Assembly (NCBI GenBank): GCA_030684555.1
Contig: JAUXVN010000013.1
Location: forward strand, 162,729 to 226,728
DNA from: Ignavibacteria bacterium
GTDB lineage: Bacteria; Bacteroidota; Ignavibacteria; Ignavibacteriales; Ignavibacteriaceae
Length of the DNA: 64,000 nt
Direction of reading: 5' to 3'
Positions 1 to 8,853 of this stretch are shown here, piece by piece (the first letter of the stretch is position 1; each line of letters starts with the position of its first letter). The notes below the pieces were generated by a model. The model searched no databases, had not been told where the DNA came from, and saw only the letters and a list, made by a program, of their open reading frames with translations. A program made the position numbers and the translations under genes.

Positions 1-1101
1 TTTCATTAAAGCAGTTGGAGCATTCCTAAGATGAAGCGGAACATTATATAATGGTTTTTGCCTTACAGCATTATAAGCCTTCTCTAATGCGATATATGAA
101 GAATTACTTTTTGGTGATGAAGCTAAATAAGTTACGCATTGTGCGAGAATAATTCTTCCTTCCGGCATTCCGATTTTTTCAATTGCGGAAAAGGTCGCTT
201 CAGCTAATACAAGAGCGTTTGGTGATGCATTTCCAATATCTTCCGATGCAAGTATTATTAATCGACGAGCTATAAATAAAGGGTCTTCTCCCCCTTCTAA
301 CATTCGTGCCATCCAATAAAGTGCAGCATCGGGATCGCTTCCTCTTATACTTTTTATAAATGCGGAGATTATATTATAATGTTCTTCTTCTTTATCATAA
401 AAAATATTTTTACTTTGAATTACATTCTCGATAACTTCTTGTGTAATTTTAATTTCAGCATCATTAAATGTATTCAGAATTGAATTTTCAAATACATTCA
501 GCATAGTTCTTGCATCCCCACCGGAGATAAAAATCAAATAATTTTCATCGATAAAAGAGATATTAAGTTTTGATAGGAATTCATCTTTTTGTATCGCCGC
601 TTTTAGTATTTGAATTAATTCGTCATTGCTCAAATTAGTCAGAGTGTAAATTCGCATTCGAGAACGGAGTGCCGGAATAACTTCGAAAGAAGGATTTTCT
701 GTTGTTGCTCCGATTAAAATAATTTTTCCTGTTTCAACAGCATGCAGCAGTGCATCCTGCTGAGATTTATTAAAACGGTGGATTTCATCAATAAATAAAA
801 TTGTCCGAATTTTATTCTTGAGATTTTCTTCAGCTTTACTAATTACTTCACGAATATCTTTTACACCCGAAGAAATTGCATTTATTCTGTAAAAGTCGGA
901 GTTGGTTTTTTGTGCAATTAAAAATGCAATCGTAGTTTTTCCGGTGCCGGGTGGTCCCCATAATATAAATGAAGATAATAAATCCTTTTGCAGCATCAAT
1001 AACAAAGGTTTACCTTCACCAAGCAGATGTTTTTGTCCAAAAAATTCTTCAATGAATTTTGGTCGAACACGCTCAGCTAAAGGTACAGAGGGAAAATCCA
1101 T
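1..1101 (-). CDS. rarA: Replication-associated recombination protein A (AAA+ ATPase), 3' end outside window
   Basis: RarA/MgsA is a clamp-loader-like AAA+ ATPase that acts at stalled replication forks. Reading leftwards from the ATG at 1101 gives an open frame of about 367 codons that runs off the window without a stop. It shows the opening [15 protein letters not shown], a Walker [11 protein letters not shown], a Walker [12 protein letters not shown], the sensor region [11 protein letters not shown], and the family segment [22 protein letters not shown]. The family is usually about 430-450 residues, so only the last part of the C-terminal tetramerisation domain is missing. The start lies 7 bases after the stop of the FtsB-like gene, so it is probably the last visible gene of the metF-to-rarA run. 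The identity is well supported by several family-specific motifs. Confidence 0.93.
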   Translation of the reverse strand, partial: MDFPSVPLAERVRPKFIEEFFGQKHLLGEGKPLLLMLQKDLLSSFILWGPPGTGKTTIAFLIAQKTNSDFYRINAISSGVKDIREVISKAEENLKNKIRTILFIDEIHRFNKSQQDALLHAVETGKIILIGATTENPSFEVIPALRSRMRIYTLTNLSNDELIQILKAAIQKDEFLSKLNISFIDENYLIFISGGDARTMLNVFENSILNTFNDAEIKITQEVIENVIQSKNIFYDKEEEHYNIISAFIKSIRGSDPDAALYWMARMLEGGEDPLFIARRLIILASEDIGNASPNALVLAEATFSAIEKIGMPEGRIILAQCVTYLASSPKSNSSYIALEKAYNAVRQKPLYNVPLHLRNAPTALMK

Positions 1102-1108
1102 ATTAAAA

Positions 1109-1399
1109 TTATTTAACCTCAACTTTGATAACTATTTCATTCGGAAGGCTCATACCATACTTCTCGCGGGCAATTCTTTCAATCTTATATCTTACTTTTT
1201 GTTGAAGAGAATCAATTTCCATTTTCAATCTCTCATTCTGTTCTTCTGAAAACTTGATTTCATTTTGTATGGATTGGATTTCAGATTTTAACCCAAAATA
1301 TTTTATAAATCCATAATCATTAAACGTGAGATAAACTATAAATATGATTATACCCGTGATATATATAAAGAAGAAAATATTTTTTTTATTAACTGCCAT
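1109..1399 (-). CDS. FtsB/DivIC-like septum formation initiator
   Basis: This 96-residue protein has one membrane segment (residues about 8-26) followed by a coiled coil (about 36-75) and the closing signature YKIERIAREKYGM. That is the layout and C-terminal motif of the FtsB/DivIC family, small bitopic division proteins that bridge FtsQ/FtsL to the septal synthase. The start overlaps the end of ddl by 11 bases, suggesting translational coupling. A cell-wall ligase next to a division protein is a common arrangement. FtsB and FtsL are hard to separate by sequence alone, but the IAREKYGM ending favours FtsB/DivIC. Confidence 0.8.
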   Translation of the reverse strand: MAVNKKNIFFFIYITGIIIFIVYLTFNDYGFIKYFGLKSEIQSIQNEIKFSEEQNERLKMEIDSLQQKVRYKIERIAREKYGMSLPNEIVIKVEVK

Positions 1400-2402
1400 T
1401 TTTTAAAGAAAGATTTACAATTTTGGCAATTAGTTCTTCAAATGATATTCCGATAGCTTTAGCCATTTTTGGGATAAGACTTGTCGATGTCATTCCAGGA
1501 AGAGTATTTACCTCAAGACAATAGCTCTTACCTTCCGGTGAAAGTCTGAAATCAGCTCTAGCGTACCCTATGCAGCCCAAAGATCTATAAGCTTTAAGAG
1601 CCTGGTCTTGAATATGTTTAAATGTTTCTTCATCAACCTGAGCCGGAACAATATACTCACTCATTCCGGAGGTGTATTTACATTCGAAATCGTATAGCTC
1701 ATGTTTAGGCTTAATTTCGAGAAGAGGTAAAACTTTATCGTTAAGAATACCAACTGTAAGCTCGCGCCCCGGAATAAATTCTTCAATTATAGTTTTATTC
1801 GAATACTTAAAGGAAAACTCGATGGCTTTTTCAATTTCAGTTTCATCATCACATATTGTTAATCCCATTGTAGAACCTTCATCATTCGGTTTAACAACTA
1901 TGGGAAAACCAAAGCTCATTTTTATTGATTCAAGTAAATCCTTAAATGAATAAGAAGATTTTGATATCACAAGTCCTTTTGGAACCGATACACCATTATC
2001 TTTGAAAATAATTTTTGCTTTTCCTTTATCCATTGAAAGTGCGCTAGCCAATACTCCTGATCCGGTATATTTTATGCCGCACAACTCCAACAAAGATTGA
2101 ATAGTACCATCTTCTCCCCACTTACCATGTAAACCAAGAAATGCGAGATCGATATTTTTTTTCATAATCGAAGCAACCGCAGCAGCATAATTTTGCGTAC
2201 TTACAATTACATCTTTATCGGGCAAAAAATAATCTTCTTGATTCTGATATTGATTATCACCTAAAGCCGGATCAATTAATATCACTTCATGCCCTAAATT
2301 CAATAGTGCAGAATAAATTGATTTAGAAGATAGTTTTGAAACTTCCCTCTCAGATGAAGCACCTCCCACAAAGAGAGCGATCTTTAGCTTATCATTCTTC
2401 AT
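1389..2402 (-). CDS. ddl: D-alanine--D-alanine ligase
   Basis: This is an ATP-grasp enzyme that joins two D-alanines for the peptidoglycan stem peptide in the cytoplasm. The 337-residue length is typical. The N-terminal lobe opens with IALFVGGASSEREVS, the usual D-Ala binding start. ATP-grasp elements follow: MDKGKAK, FPIVVKPNDEGSTMGL, and IIEEFIPGRELTVGIL. The metal and product site is EVNTLPGMTSTSLIP near the C-terminus, with the Ser-containing loop before the last helix. It sits between the aldolase gene (10-base gap) and the FtsB-like gene (overlap), in one minus-strand run. No missing key residue was seen. Confidence 0.95.
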   Translation of the reverse strand: MKNDKLKIALFVGGASSEREVSKLSSKSIYSALLNLGHEVILIDPALGDNQYQNQEDYFLPDKDVIVSTQNYAAAVASIMKKNIDLAFLGLHGKWGEDGTIQSLLELCGIKYTGSGVLASALSMDKGKAKIIFKDNGVSVPKGLVISKSSYSFKDLLESIKMSFGFPIVVKPNDEGSTMGLTICDDETEIEKAIEFSFKYSNKTIIEEFIPGRELTVGILNDKVLPLLEIKPKHELYDFECKYTSGMSEYIVPAQVDEETFKHIQDQALKAYRSLGCIGYARADFRLSPEGKSYCLEVNTLPGMTSTSLIPKMAKAIGISFEELIAKIVNLSLKNGS

Positions 2403-2412
2403 TGAAACTTTC

Positions 2413-3075
2413 TCATTCTATAAATTTGTTCGCATCTCTAATTTGAAGCCCATATGTTTTTTCTGCAATAGAATAAAGTTCTAATAATTTTTCCGCCGGA
2501 ATTTTGTTTGTTCCACCAAGTAATTCTGCATTGATTAAAATTTTGGCAGTATGTTCTAATTTTTCCATAAAGAAATATGCTTGAGTGATATTTTTACCTG
2601 CTGCTACAACGCCATGATTTTGCAATAAAAATACTGAAGCAAAATCAACAAAGGGTTTCATACTTTCGATAAGACCATCGGTTGAAGGTGTCGCATACTC
2701 ACAAAGTGGAATTCTACCAATTGTTAATACTACTTCAGGGAAAACCGGTTGATCCAAAATATTTCTTGATGTTGCAATTGCAGTTGTATATACAGGATGA
2801 CAATGTATAACAGCGTTAACATCATTTCGATTTTGATATAAGAATAAATGTATTTTATTTTCTGTAGATATTTTTGCTGAACCGGAAATCAAATTTCCAT
2901 CATAATCAATTTCCACTATATCTTTTTCGTTAACATCACCTTTACAAACACCCGACCTTGTAATTAAAACAGTATTATCTGGAGTTCTAAGTGAAAGATT
3001 TCCATCGTATGCAGCTACAAAGCCTTTTGAGTAGACCTTGTGACAAATTTCAACTAATTCTTTTTTGAGTGACAT
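2413..3075 (-). CDS. Class II aldolase/adducin family protein
   Basis: This 220-residue protein belongs to the zinc-dependent class II aldolase family (fuculose-1-phosphate aldolase, ribulose-5-phosphate 4-epimerase, methylthioribulose-phosphate dehydratase). It has the phosphate loop near GNLSLRT, the zinc-binding HCHPVYTTA, and a third histidine in LLQNHGVVAAGKN, followed by the helix YFFMEKLEHTAKI. The substrate cannot be fixed from sequence. It overlaps the upstream Gfo/Idh/MocA oxidoreductase by 22 bases, so the two are probably translated together. That pairing suggests a sugar or polyol route, but this is inference only. Confidence 0.82.
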   Translation of the reverse strand: MSLKKELVEICHKVYSKGFVAAYDGNLSLRTPDNTVLITRSGVCKGDVNEKDIVEIDYDGNLISGSAKISTENKIHLFLYQNRNDVNAVIHCHPVYTTAIATSRNILDQPVFPEVVLTIGRIPLCEYATPSTDGLIESMKPFVDFASVFLLQNHGVVAAGKNITQAYFFMEKLEHTAKILINAELLGGTNKIPAEKLLELYSIAEKTYGLQIRDANKFIE

Positions 3076-4073
3076 TTTGATTCAAACTCTTCAATCAATC
3101 GCATATTTATTAATCCGTCGTAACCTGTAACAAGAGGAGTTTCGTTTTTTCTAAATGATTTATTCACGGAACTCAACAAACGGAACAATTTATTCGCACG
3201 TTTTCTAAATGCTTTCCTAGCTTCACCTTCCAGAAGAATAGATAATTTTGCAGATTGATAACGCTGTCCTACTAAATTATCAATATTCACAGCGCCTTTA
3301 TGACCAATCACTTCAACACGATTTATTGACTTCATGCTACTGTAAGAAACCTGGAAAGTACCGTAACCACCTTTTTCAAATTGAACAATACCGGAAGCAA
3401 AATCTTCAACTTCATTTTTATAAACTACATTATCCATCACACCGTCTATAAAATTAATTTCACCTCCCAAAAAGCGGAGAAGATCAATCATATGTGTTCC
3501 CAAATCTCTAACCGCACCACCACCGCTTAATTCCTTGCTAAACCGGAAATTATCATCCGGTGTTAGATTTATGTTGAAGGAAGTATTTACAGCAATAATT
3601 TTTCCTAACAACTGAGAATCAATTAACTCTTTCGTCTTCTGGATTAAAGGATGAAATCGATAAACATAACTAACCGCCAATTGAACATTATTTAACTTAC
3701 AAGCATTAACCATTTCCTCAGCTTGCTTTGAAGTAATTGATAGTGGTTTTTCGCATAAAATATGCTTACCAGCATTTGCTGCTTTTATAACTTGTTCATA
3801 ATGATGAACATTTGCACTGCCGATATAAACTGCATCAATTCCAGACTTTAAAAAATCATCATAATTACTAAAATGGTTGGGTACTGAAAATTTTTCAGAT
3901 AGCGATCTTGAGCGGTTAGGATCATTACTAAAAATTGAATGCAGTTTTGCTTTTCTCACTAGATAAAGCGATGGTATAAATGCAGTCTCGCTAAATCTAC
4001 CAAGCCCGGCAGCTCCCCAATTTAATTTCGGATATTTTTCGCGTCTAAGTTTTAACATGTTATTAAGAGACAA
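3054..4073 (-). CDS. Gfo/Idh/MocA family oxidoreductase
   Basis: This 339-residue NAD(P)-dependent dehydrogenase belongs to the glucose-fructose oxidoreductase/inositol dehydrogenase family. The Rossmann motif GAAGLGRFSETAFIP starts near residue 20. The EKP motif (LCEKPLSI) supplies the active-site lysine. The C-terminal domain carries GGGAVRDLGTHMIDLLRFLGG, with the family D-x-x-x-H-x-x-D pattern. It overlaps metF by 11 bases upstream and the class II aldolase by 22 bases downstream. The family acts on many sugars, inositols and biliverdin, so the substrate is unknown. The tight coupling to the aldolase suggests a shared carbohydrate pathway. Confidence 0.85.
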   Translation of the reverse strand: MSLNNMLKLRREKYPKLNWGAAGLGRFSETAFIPSLYLVRKAKLHSIFSNDPNRSRSLSEKFSVPNHFSNYDDFLKSGIDAVYIGSANVHHYEQVIKAANAGKHILCEKPLSITSKQAEEMVNACKLNNVQLAVSYVYRFHPLIQKTKELIDSQLLGKIIAVNTSFNINLTPDDNFRFSKELSGGGAVRDLGTHMIDLLRFLGGEINFIDGVMDNVVYKNEVEDFASGIVQFEKGGYGTFQVSYSSMKSINRVEVIGHKGAVNIDNLVGQRYQSAKLSILLEGEARKAFRKRANKLFRLLSSVNKSFRKNETPLVTGYDGLINMRLIEEFESKCHSKKN

Positions 4074-5037
4074 AATGATTCTCTTTATTTAAGTTTAATT
4101 TTTTCATCAACAAATTGATGGGTTTTGAATTTTGCATAATATAAAAATGAATACTTGGTACATTTGCATTTAATAATTCTTCAACTTGCTTTGCAGCCCA
4201 ATTAACGCCAATCTCAAGAACATGTTCAGCTTTTGCTTCCATTATTTCGCTGGTTAATTCATCGGGTAAATTAATATAGAAATTTCTTGGAATAGTATTT
4301 AAATGGGATTTCAAAGTTAATATTTTTAATCCCGGGATTATCGGAGCATTTATTCCTTCTTCAGTACACCTTTTTACATAATCAAAATAGGCTTTGTTCT
4401 CGAAGAACATTTGAGTAACTATATAGTCAGCGCCTGCTTTTATTTTGTCCTTTGTATATTTAATATCAGTGCGAAGGTTAGGTGATTCAAAATGTTTTTC
4501 CGGATAACCACTTACACCAATACAAAAATTAGAAGCTCTTGCATCAAGCAGACCTTTTTCGAGGTATTGTCCATTATTCATATCCTTTACCTGTGCAACA
4601 AGATCAACCGCATAATCATTTGCGCTCCTGCCTTTGGGAACAGGTTTTATAAAACCATTATCATCACCTCTAATTGCAAGAACATTATCAATTCCCAAAT
4701 ATCCAAGCTCAATTAAGAAATCTTCAGTCTCTTCTCTTGTAAAATTTTTGCAGAGAATATGAGGGACTGCATCAATATTATACTTATTCTGAATGAGAGC
4801 ACAAATTCCTAAAGTTCCGGGTCTTTTTCTAATAACCTTTTTTTGTATTCCGGTTGCAGTCTCTTCATAAACCACTTCAGCACCGTGGCTGGTAATATCT
4901 ATATAAGGAGGTTTAAATTTAACAAGGTCTTCAATTACAGCAAAAAGACTTTTAATATCTCCCCCTCTTTTAGGAGGAATAATTTCAAAACTGATAAAAG
5001 GTTCTTTCGCCTGGACAAGATGATCAATAACTTTCAT
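4063..5037 (-). CDS. metF: Methylenetetrahydrofolate reductase
   Basis: This flavin enzyme reduces 5,10-methylene-THF to 5-methyl-THF, supplying methyl groups for methionine. It is 324 residues long, somewhat above the roughly 300 of E. coli MetF. The N-terminus has FISFEIIPPKRGG with the catalytic glutamate, followed by PPYIDITSHGA, the folate-binding region VLAIRGDD, and the barrel segments FCIGVSGYPEKH and GADYIVTQMFF, then INAPIIPGLKIL. It is the first gene of the minus-strand run ending in rarA and is divergent from mnmA across a 145-base gap. No SAM or cobalamin riboswitch could be recognised in that short gap. Confidence 0.93.
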   Translation of the reverse strand: MKVIDHLVQAKEPFISFEIIPPKRGGDIKSLFAVIEDLVKFKPPYIDITSHGAEVVYEETATGIQKKVIRKRPGTLGICALIQNKYNIDAVPHILCKNFTREETEDFLIELGYLGIDNVLAIRGDDNGFIKPVPKGRSANDYAVDLVAQVKDMNNGQYLEKGLLDARASNFCIGVSGYPEKHFESPNLRTDIKYTKDKIKAGADYIVTQMFFENKAYFDYVKRCTEEGINAPIIPGLKILTLKSHLNTIPRNFYINLPDELTSEIMEAKAEHVLEIGVNWAAKQVEELLNANVPSIHFYIMQNSKPINLLMKKLNLNKENHFVS

Positions 5038-5182
5038 ACATTCCTATTAATTTTACAATTGCAAATTTAACATTTTCTACATAGATAAAAACTAATGAAG
5101 TAAAAGTTTGGTGATAAAATTCAATATTCTTTTGAAGCAGGAATTAGACTAAATTGCATGAAAAATTATTAAAGAATAAAAG

Positions 5183-6232
5183 ATGAAAATAGCAGTACTA
5201 CTTTCCGGTGGTGTTGACAGCTCTGTTGCATTGCGTTTGCTTAAAGAAGAAGGACATGACATAACCGCCTTCTACCTTAAGATTTGGCTTCAAGATGAAT
5301 TTTCGTATTTAGGTGATTGTCCCTGGGAAGAAGATTTAAATTTTGCACGAGCCGTTTGTGAGCAGGCAGATGTTCCCTTGGAAGTAATTCCCCTACAGAA
5401 TGAATATTGGGACTATGTTGTAAGTTATACAATTTCCGAAATTTCAGAAGGTAGAACTCCAAATCCAGACATATTTTGTAACAGCTTGATTAAGTTTGGA
5501 CAATTTTTTAATAAAGTAGGAGATTCATTTGATAAAGTTGCTTCAGGCCATTATGCAATTGTTGAGAATAGAGATGATAAATATTTTCTTCGGCGTTCGC
5601 CCGATCCAATAAAGGATCAGACTTATTTTTTAGCTTATCTTAAGCAGTTACAATTATCAAATGTTTTGTTTCCTATCGGAAAATATAACAAGAGTGAAAT
5701 CCGTTCGATTGCACAAAAATTTGATCTGCCGAATAAGGATAGAAAAGACAGTCAAGGAATTTGTTTTCTCGGTAAAATTAAATTCTCAGATTTTATTAAA
5801 CATCATCTTGGAGATAAACCGGGAGAAATAATTGATATTGAGACCGGCAAAGTTATTGGAATGCATAACGGTTACTATTATTACACTATTGGACAGCGTT
5901 CGGGATTAAAACTCGGCGGAGGACCATGGTTTGTTGTTGAAAAGGATGTAACAAATAATAAAGTTCTTATTTCAAAAAATTATGAACTTGTTGATAAGGA
6001 TAAAGATCATTTTAAAGTAACCAAGTTTAATTGGTTCAATAATAAACCAAGCTCAGAAAATGTTCTTGTGAAAATACGTCACGGAGAACGGATTATAAAA
6101 GGAAAACTGCTTTTTGAAGATGATAATTTTGGAACTGTTTATTTAGAATCAGCAGATAGAGGCATTGCCCCGGGACAGTTCGCAGTCTTTTATGAGGAAG
6201 ATTATTGCCTTGGTGGAGCGGTTATTCTTTAA
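5183..6232 (+). CDS. mnmA: tRNA-specific 2-thiouridylase MnmA
   Basis: MnmA thiolates U34 in the wobble position of tRNA Lys, Glu and Gln, using ATP and a sulfur relay. The 349-residue protein starts with the PP-loop LLSGGVDSSVALRLL. The first catalytic cysteine is in NPDIFCNSLIKF and the second in DSQGICFLG. The tRNA-recognition helix region DQTYFLAYL and the C-terminal beta-barrel GLKLGGGPWFVVEKD are also present. All hallmarks of the family are intact. It stands alone on the plus strand, divergent from metF and convergent with the penicillin-acylase gene 38 bases away. Confidence 0.95.
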   Translation: MKIAVLLSGGVDSSVALRLLKEEGHDITAFYLKIWLQDEFSYLGDCPWEEDLNFARAVCEQADVPLEVIPLQNEYWDYVVSYTISEISEGRTPNPDIFCNSLIKFGQFFNKVGDSFDKVASGHYAIVENRDDKYFLRRSPDPIKDQTYFLAYLKQLQLSNVLFPIGKYNKSEIRSIAQKFDLPNKDRKDSQGICFLGKIKFSDFIKHHLGDKPGEIIDIETGKVIGMHNGYYYYTIGQRSGLKLGGGPWFVVEKDVTNNKVLISKNYELVDKDKDHFKVTKFNWFNNKPSSENVLVKIRHGERIIKGKLLFEDDNFGTVYLESADRGIAPGQFAVFYEEDYCLGGAVIL

Positions 6233-6270
6233 ATGTAATGTTTATCTGCAAAATAATTTGATGTTTGGAA

Positions 6271-8718
6271 TTATTTGGCAATCAATTTTAGAATTTGACC
6301 GTTTTTTGTGAAACTCTCTTCATCTGTACGAATCTTGATATACTTTCCTGATAACCACATATCAGCTTGGTTTTTATAATGAGGGGAAAAAACATTACCG
6401 GATTGCCCGGTCGGTAATACCAAATAGAATTCATTCGGATTTGCAAAATCATAGATGAATCTCATAGAAGGTCCAAGATTATTAGCGAAATCTTTACTCC
6501 CCAACTTTTTCAATTTTCCATTGTATGGAACTAATGGATACTCGGTATTAAATAAAGTAGTTCCATCTCCACCAACTCCAAATGGACCAATATTAATAAG
6601 CTTATCGAGTGGACTGTTCTGACCTGAAAAAAAGTGTTTAAAGGTAACCGTATGAATTCTCCCCCATTGCCACAGTTGCGGATCGCCTCCATAATTTTGT
6701 TCAAGATATGTAATTGCGTCAACAAAACTTTCACGAATTATCACATCACGGGTCTCTATTTTTTTTGTTTTTTTATTATTGATAAAACTTGAACTGTTCT
6801 GTTCAAGAATTTTCAGAACAGATCTATATGGAACATTTGCAACAAATGAATATTCACTAAATAATTCCCATCCCAATTCATCTTCTAACAAATTTCTCAA
6901 CAGATATTTGAAGAAGACCGCATAAATAGCGGGAGCTTGTAAATATGCATCAAAGGAGTGATCCCAATCTTTTATAAGTTCTAATGAAGTCATTAAATTT
7001 GAATCGGTTATTTTGATTTTGTCAAATGCATTTATTAGATATTTACTAATTTGTCTTGCAAATGGTGAAACAACATCACTCTGATATTTCATAAAATCAT
7101 TTATTGAATGAACATTCTTACTTGTGAGTAATTCTGTAATCCTATTGATGCGGGATGAAGGCTCCCACAAGTTAGAAATATGATATTGGAAATTCTTAAC
7201 AGTTTTATTATTTGCCGAAGCAATAAAATTTTCTTGAGGGTTAAATAACATTGGCATCTGCGCATTTGGAACAAAACCTTTCCAGTCATTCTCATCATTA
7301 GTTCCATCAAACACAAAAGTTGTTGAATTTGAGGGACGAATTGGAATTTTTGCACCACACAAATAACCGATATTTCCGGTTTTATCGGCATAAACAAAAT
7401 TCTGTCCCGGTACCGCAAATGAGGCTATTGCGGATTTAAAATCATCCCAGTTTTTTGCTTTATTGATTGCGATAAAAGATAAATATTCATCGCTAAAATC
7501 AGCCCCAATCCATCGCATACTTATAGGTTGAGAAAAATGTTCGTTATCGTTAAACATATTCGGGAAAAGATGAATATCAGAAATTATTGGACCTCGATGA
7601 GTTTCAAATATTTCAAAAGGAACGACTTCAGAGTTTTTAACTTTTATCTCTTCTTTAATAGTGCTGAGATTTTTCCATTCGTTTTTGTAAAAATATTTTT
7701 TTGTTTTGGAATCTACTTTTTCAGAATAAAAATCTGCCTCATCAGCCATAACATTTGTTAATACCCAGGAAATATTTTCATTTTTCCCTATTATAATTCC
7801 CGGTACACCGGGAAGTGAAACACCTGCTACTTTTAAATCTCGTGTATTAATAACTGAAGCATACCATTTACCCGGGACTTGATGAGCCAGATGTGGATCA
7901 TTGGCAATAATAGATTTATTTGAATTTGACAATTTTCCGTTCACTACCCAATTATTAGAGCCAATATGTGTTCCGGTAAAACCAAAGTAACTTCTAAATT
8001 TTTTATTTATATCAATGAACGAATCAGAAAATAATTTTCCCTTAGATAATGAAGAAGGGATTATGGTTGGAGCATTTTCAGGATAATCCGGTAAAATTTC
8101 CTCAGCCTTAGATACACCAAATTTTTGAACCAACCGTGAAAATGTAATGTCCGTCCACCAAGCAATATTTAATTCCCATGCCATCATACGTATAATCATC
8201 AACGAATGTTCAGGTTTCCATATTTCCGGATTGTAATCCAGCAAATCAAACTCAATCGGTAGAGGTGATTTAGAATTTAGAAAAGCATTTACACCTTTTG
8301 AGTATGCAGTTAGGTTTCTCTTAGTAATCGAACTTACAAGATTAAGATTCCGTTCAGAAATTCTTTTGATTCCAATCGTCAGGAACATCTTATCGAAGAG
8401 TAAAGTTTCTTCACCAAAAACTTCACTTAATTTTCCTTCGGCAGCTCTTCGAGCAATATCCATCTGAAATAATCTTTCCTGAGCGTGCAAAAAACCGAGT
8501 GCATACATTGCATCTTCGTCTGTTTCTGCATTTATATAAGGGATTGCCAGAGAATCACGATAAATTGTTATATCATTTTTTAAACCATCAACATGGAATT
8601 CGCTGTTATAATTTGGGACGGAAGAAGTTATCAAATAATAGCCAATTATGCCTCCAATCAGTAAAAGCATAACTAAAGCGAATGTGATACCGAGAATATA
8701 TTTTAACCAGGTTTGCAT
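6271..8718 (-). CDS. Penicillin acylase family protein (Ntn hydrolase)
   Basis: This 815-residue protein belongs to the penicillin/cephalosporin/acyl-homoserine-lactone acylase family. These are made as precursors that cut themselves before a serine, which becomes the N-terminal nucleophile. The candidate nucleophile is Ser254 in HIGSNNWVVNG, preceded by an alpha-chain region with MYALGFLHAQERLFQMD and followed by the family motif ANDPHLAHQVPG. The N-terminus is a single hydrophobic helix (residues about 7-31), so the enzyme is exported or membrane-anchored in the periplasm. The natural substrate cannot be deduced; the family includes quorum quenchers and amide hydrolases. It has its own promoter region and is not clearly in an operon. 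Confidence 0.9.
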   Translation of the reverse strand: MQTWLKYILGITFALVMLLLIGGIIGYYLITSSVPNYNSEFHVDGLKNDITIYRDSLAIPYINAETDEDAMYALGFLHAQERLFQMDIARRAAEGKLSEVFGEETLLFDKMFLTIGIKRISERNLNLVSSITKRNLTAYSKGVNAFLNSKSPLPIEFDLLDYNPEIWKPEHSLMIIRMMAWELNIAWWTDITFSRLVQKFGVSKAEEILPDYPENAPTIIPSSLSKGKLFSDSFIDINKKFRSYFGFTGTHIGSNNWVVNGKLSNSNKSIIANDPHLAHQVPGKWYASVINTRDLKVAGVSLPGVPGIIIGKNENISWVLTNVMADEADFYSEKVDSKTKKYFYKNEWKNLSTIKEEIKVKNSEVVPFEIFETHRGPIISDIHLFPNMFNDNEHFSQPISMRWIGADFSDEYLSFIAINKAKNWDDFKSAIASFAVPGQNFVYADKTGNIGYLCGAKIPIRPSNSTTFVFDGTNDENDWKGFVPNAQMPMLFNPQENFIASANNKTVKNFQYHISNLWEPSSRINRITELLTSKNVHSINDFMKYQSDVVSPFARQISKYLINAFDKIKITDSNLMTSLELIKDWDHSFDAYLQAPAIYAVFFKYLLRNLLEDELGWELFSEYSFVANVPYRSVLKILEQNSSSFINNKKTKKIETRDVIIRESFVDAITYLEQNYGGDPQLWQWGRIHTVTFKHFFSGQNSPLDKLINIGPFGVGGDGTTLFNTEYPLVPYNGKLKKLGSKDFANNLGPSMRFIYDFANPNEFYLVLPTGQSGNVFSPHYKNQADMWLSGKYIKIRTDEESFTKNGQILKLIAK

Positions 8719-8801
8719 TTGTAAAGTAAAATAAAATGATAAATAATGTGGCTTAAGTTAAGGAAGGTGTTATTGATTGCAAAAATAAATTGATAAAAAT
8801 A

Positions 8802-8831
8802 AAGATGACACCCTATTAAGGATGTCATCTT
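8802..8831 (-). terminator. Hairpin terminator after the T9SS-sorted gene
   Basis: A perfect 9-bp stem (AAGATGACA paired with TGTCATCTT) encloses a 12-base loop, 22 bases past the stop of the minus-strand gene ending at 8854. On the minus strand it is followed by TTTATTTTTATC, a T-rich tail typical of intrinsic termination. Confidence 0.75.
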
Positions 8832-8853
8832 AAAATGCTAATAACATTAAATA

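Noticed and set aside
902..1249. Open frame on the plus strand
   Set aside because: It lies opposite rarA and the FtsB-like gene, has no family match and no ribosome site; a shadow.
5038..5182. Possible riboswitch between metF and mnmA
   Set aside because: The gap is 145 bases for two divergent promoters and shows no SAM or cobalamin core motifs.
6251..6276. Convergent terminator between mnmA and the acylase gene
   Set aside because: Only an AT-rich 8-bp stem that runs into the gene end; too weak to call.
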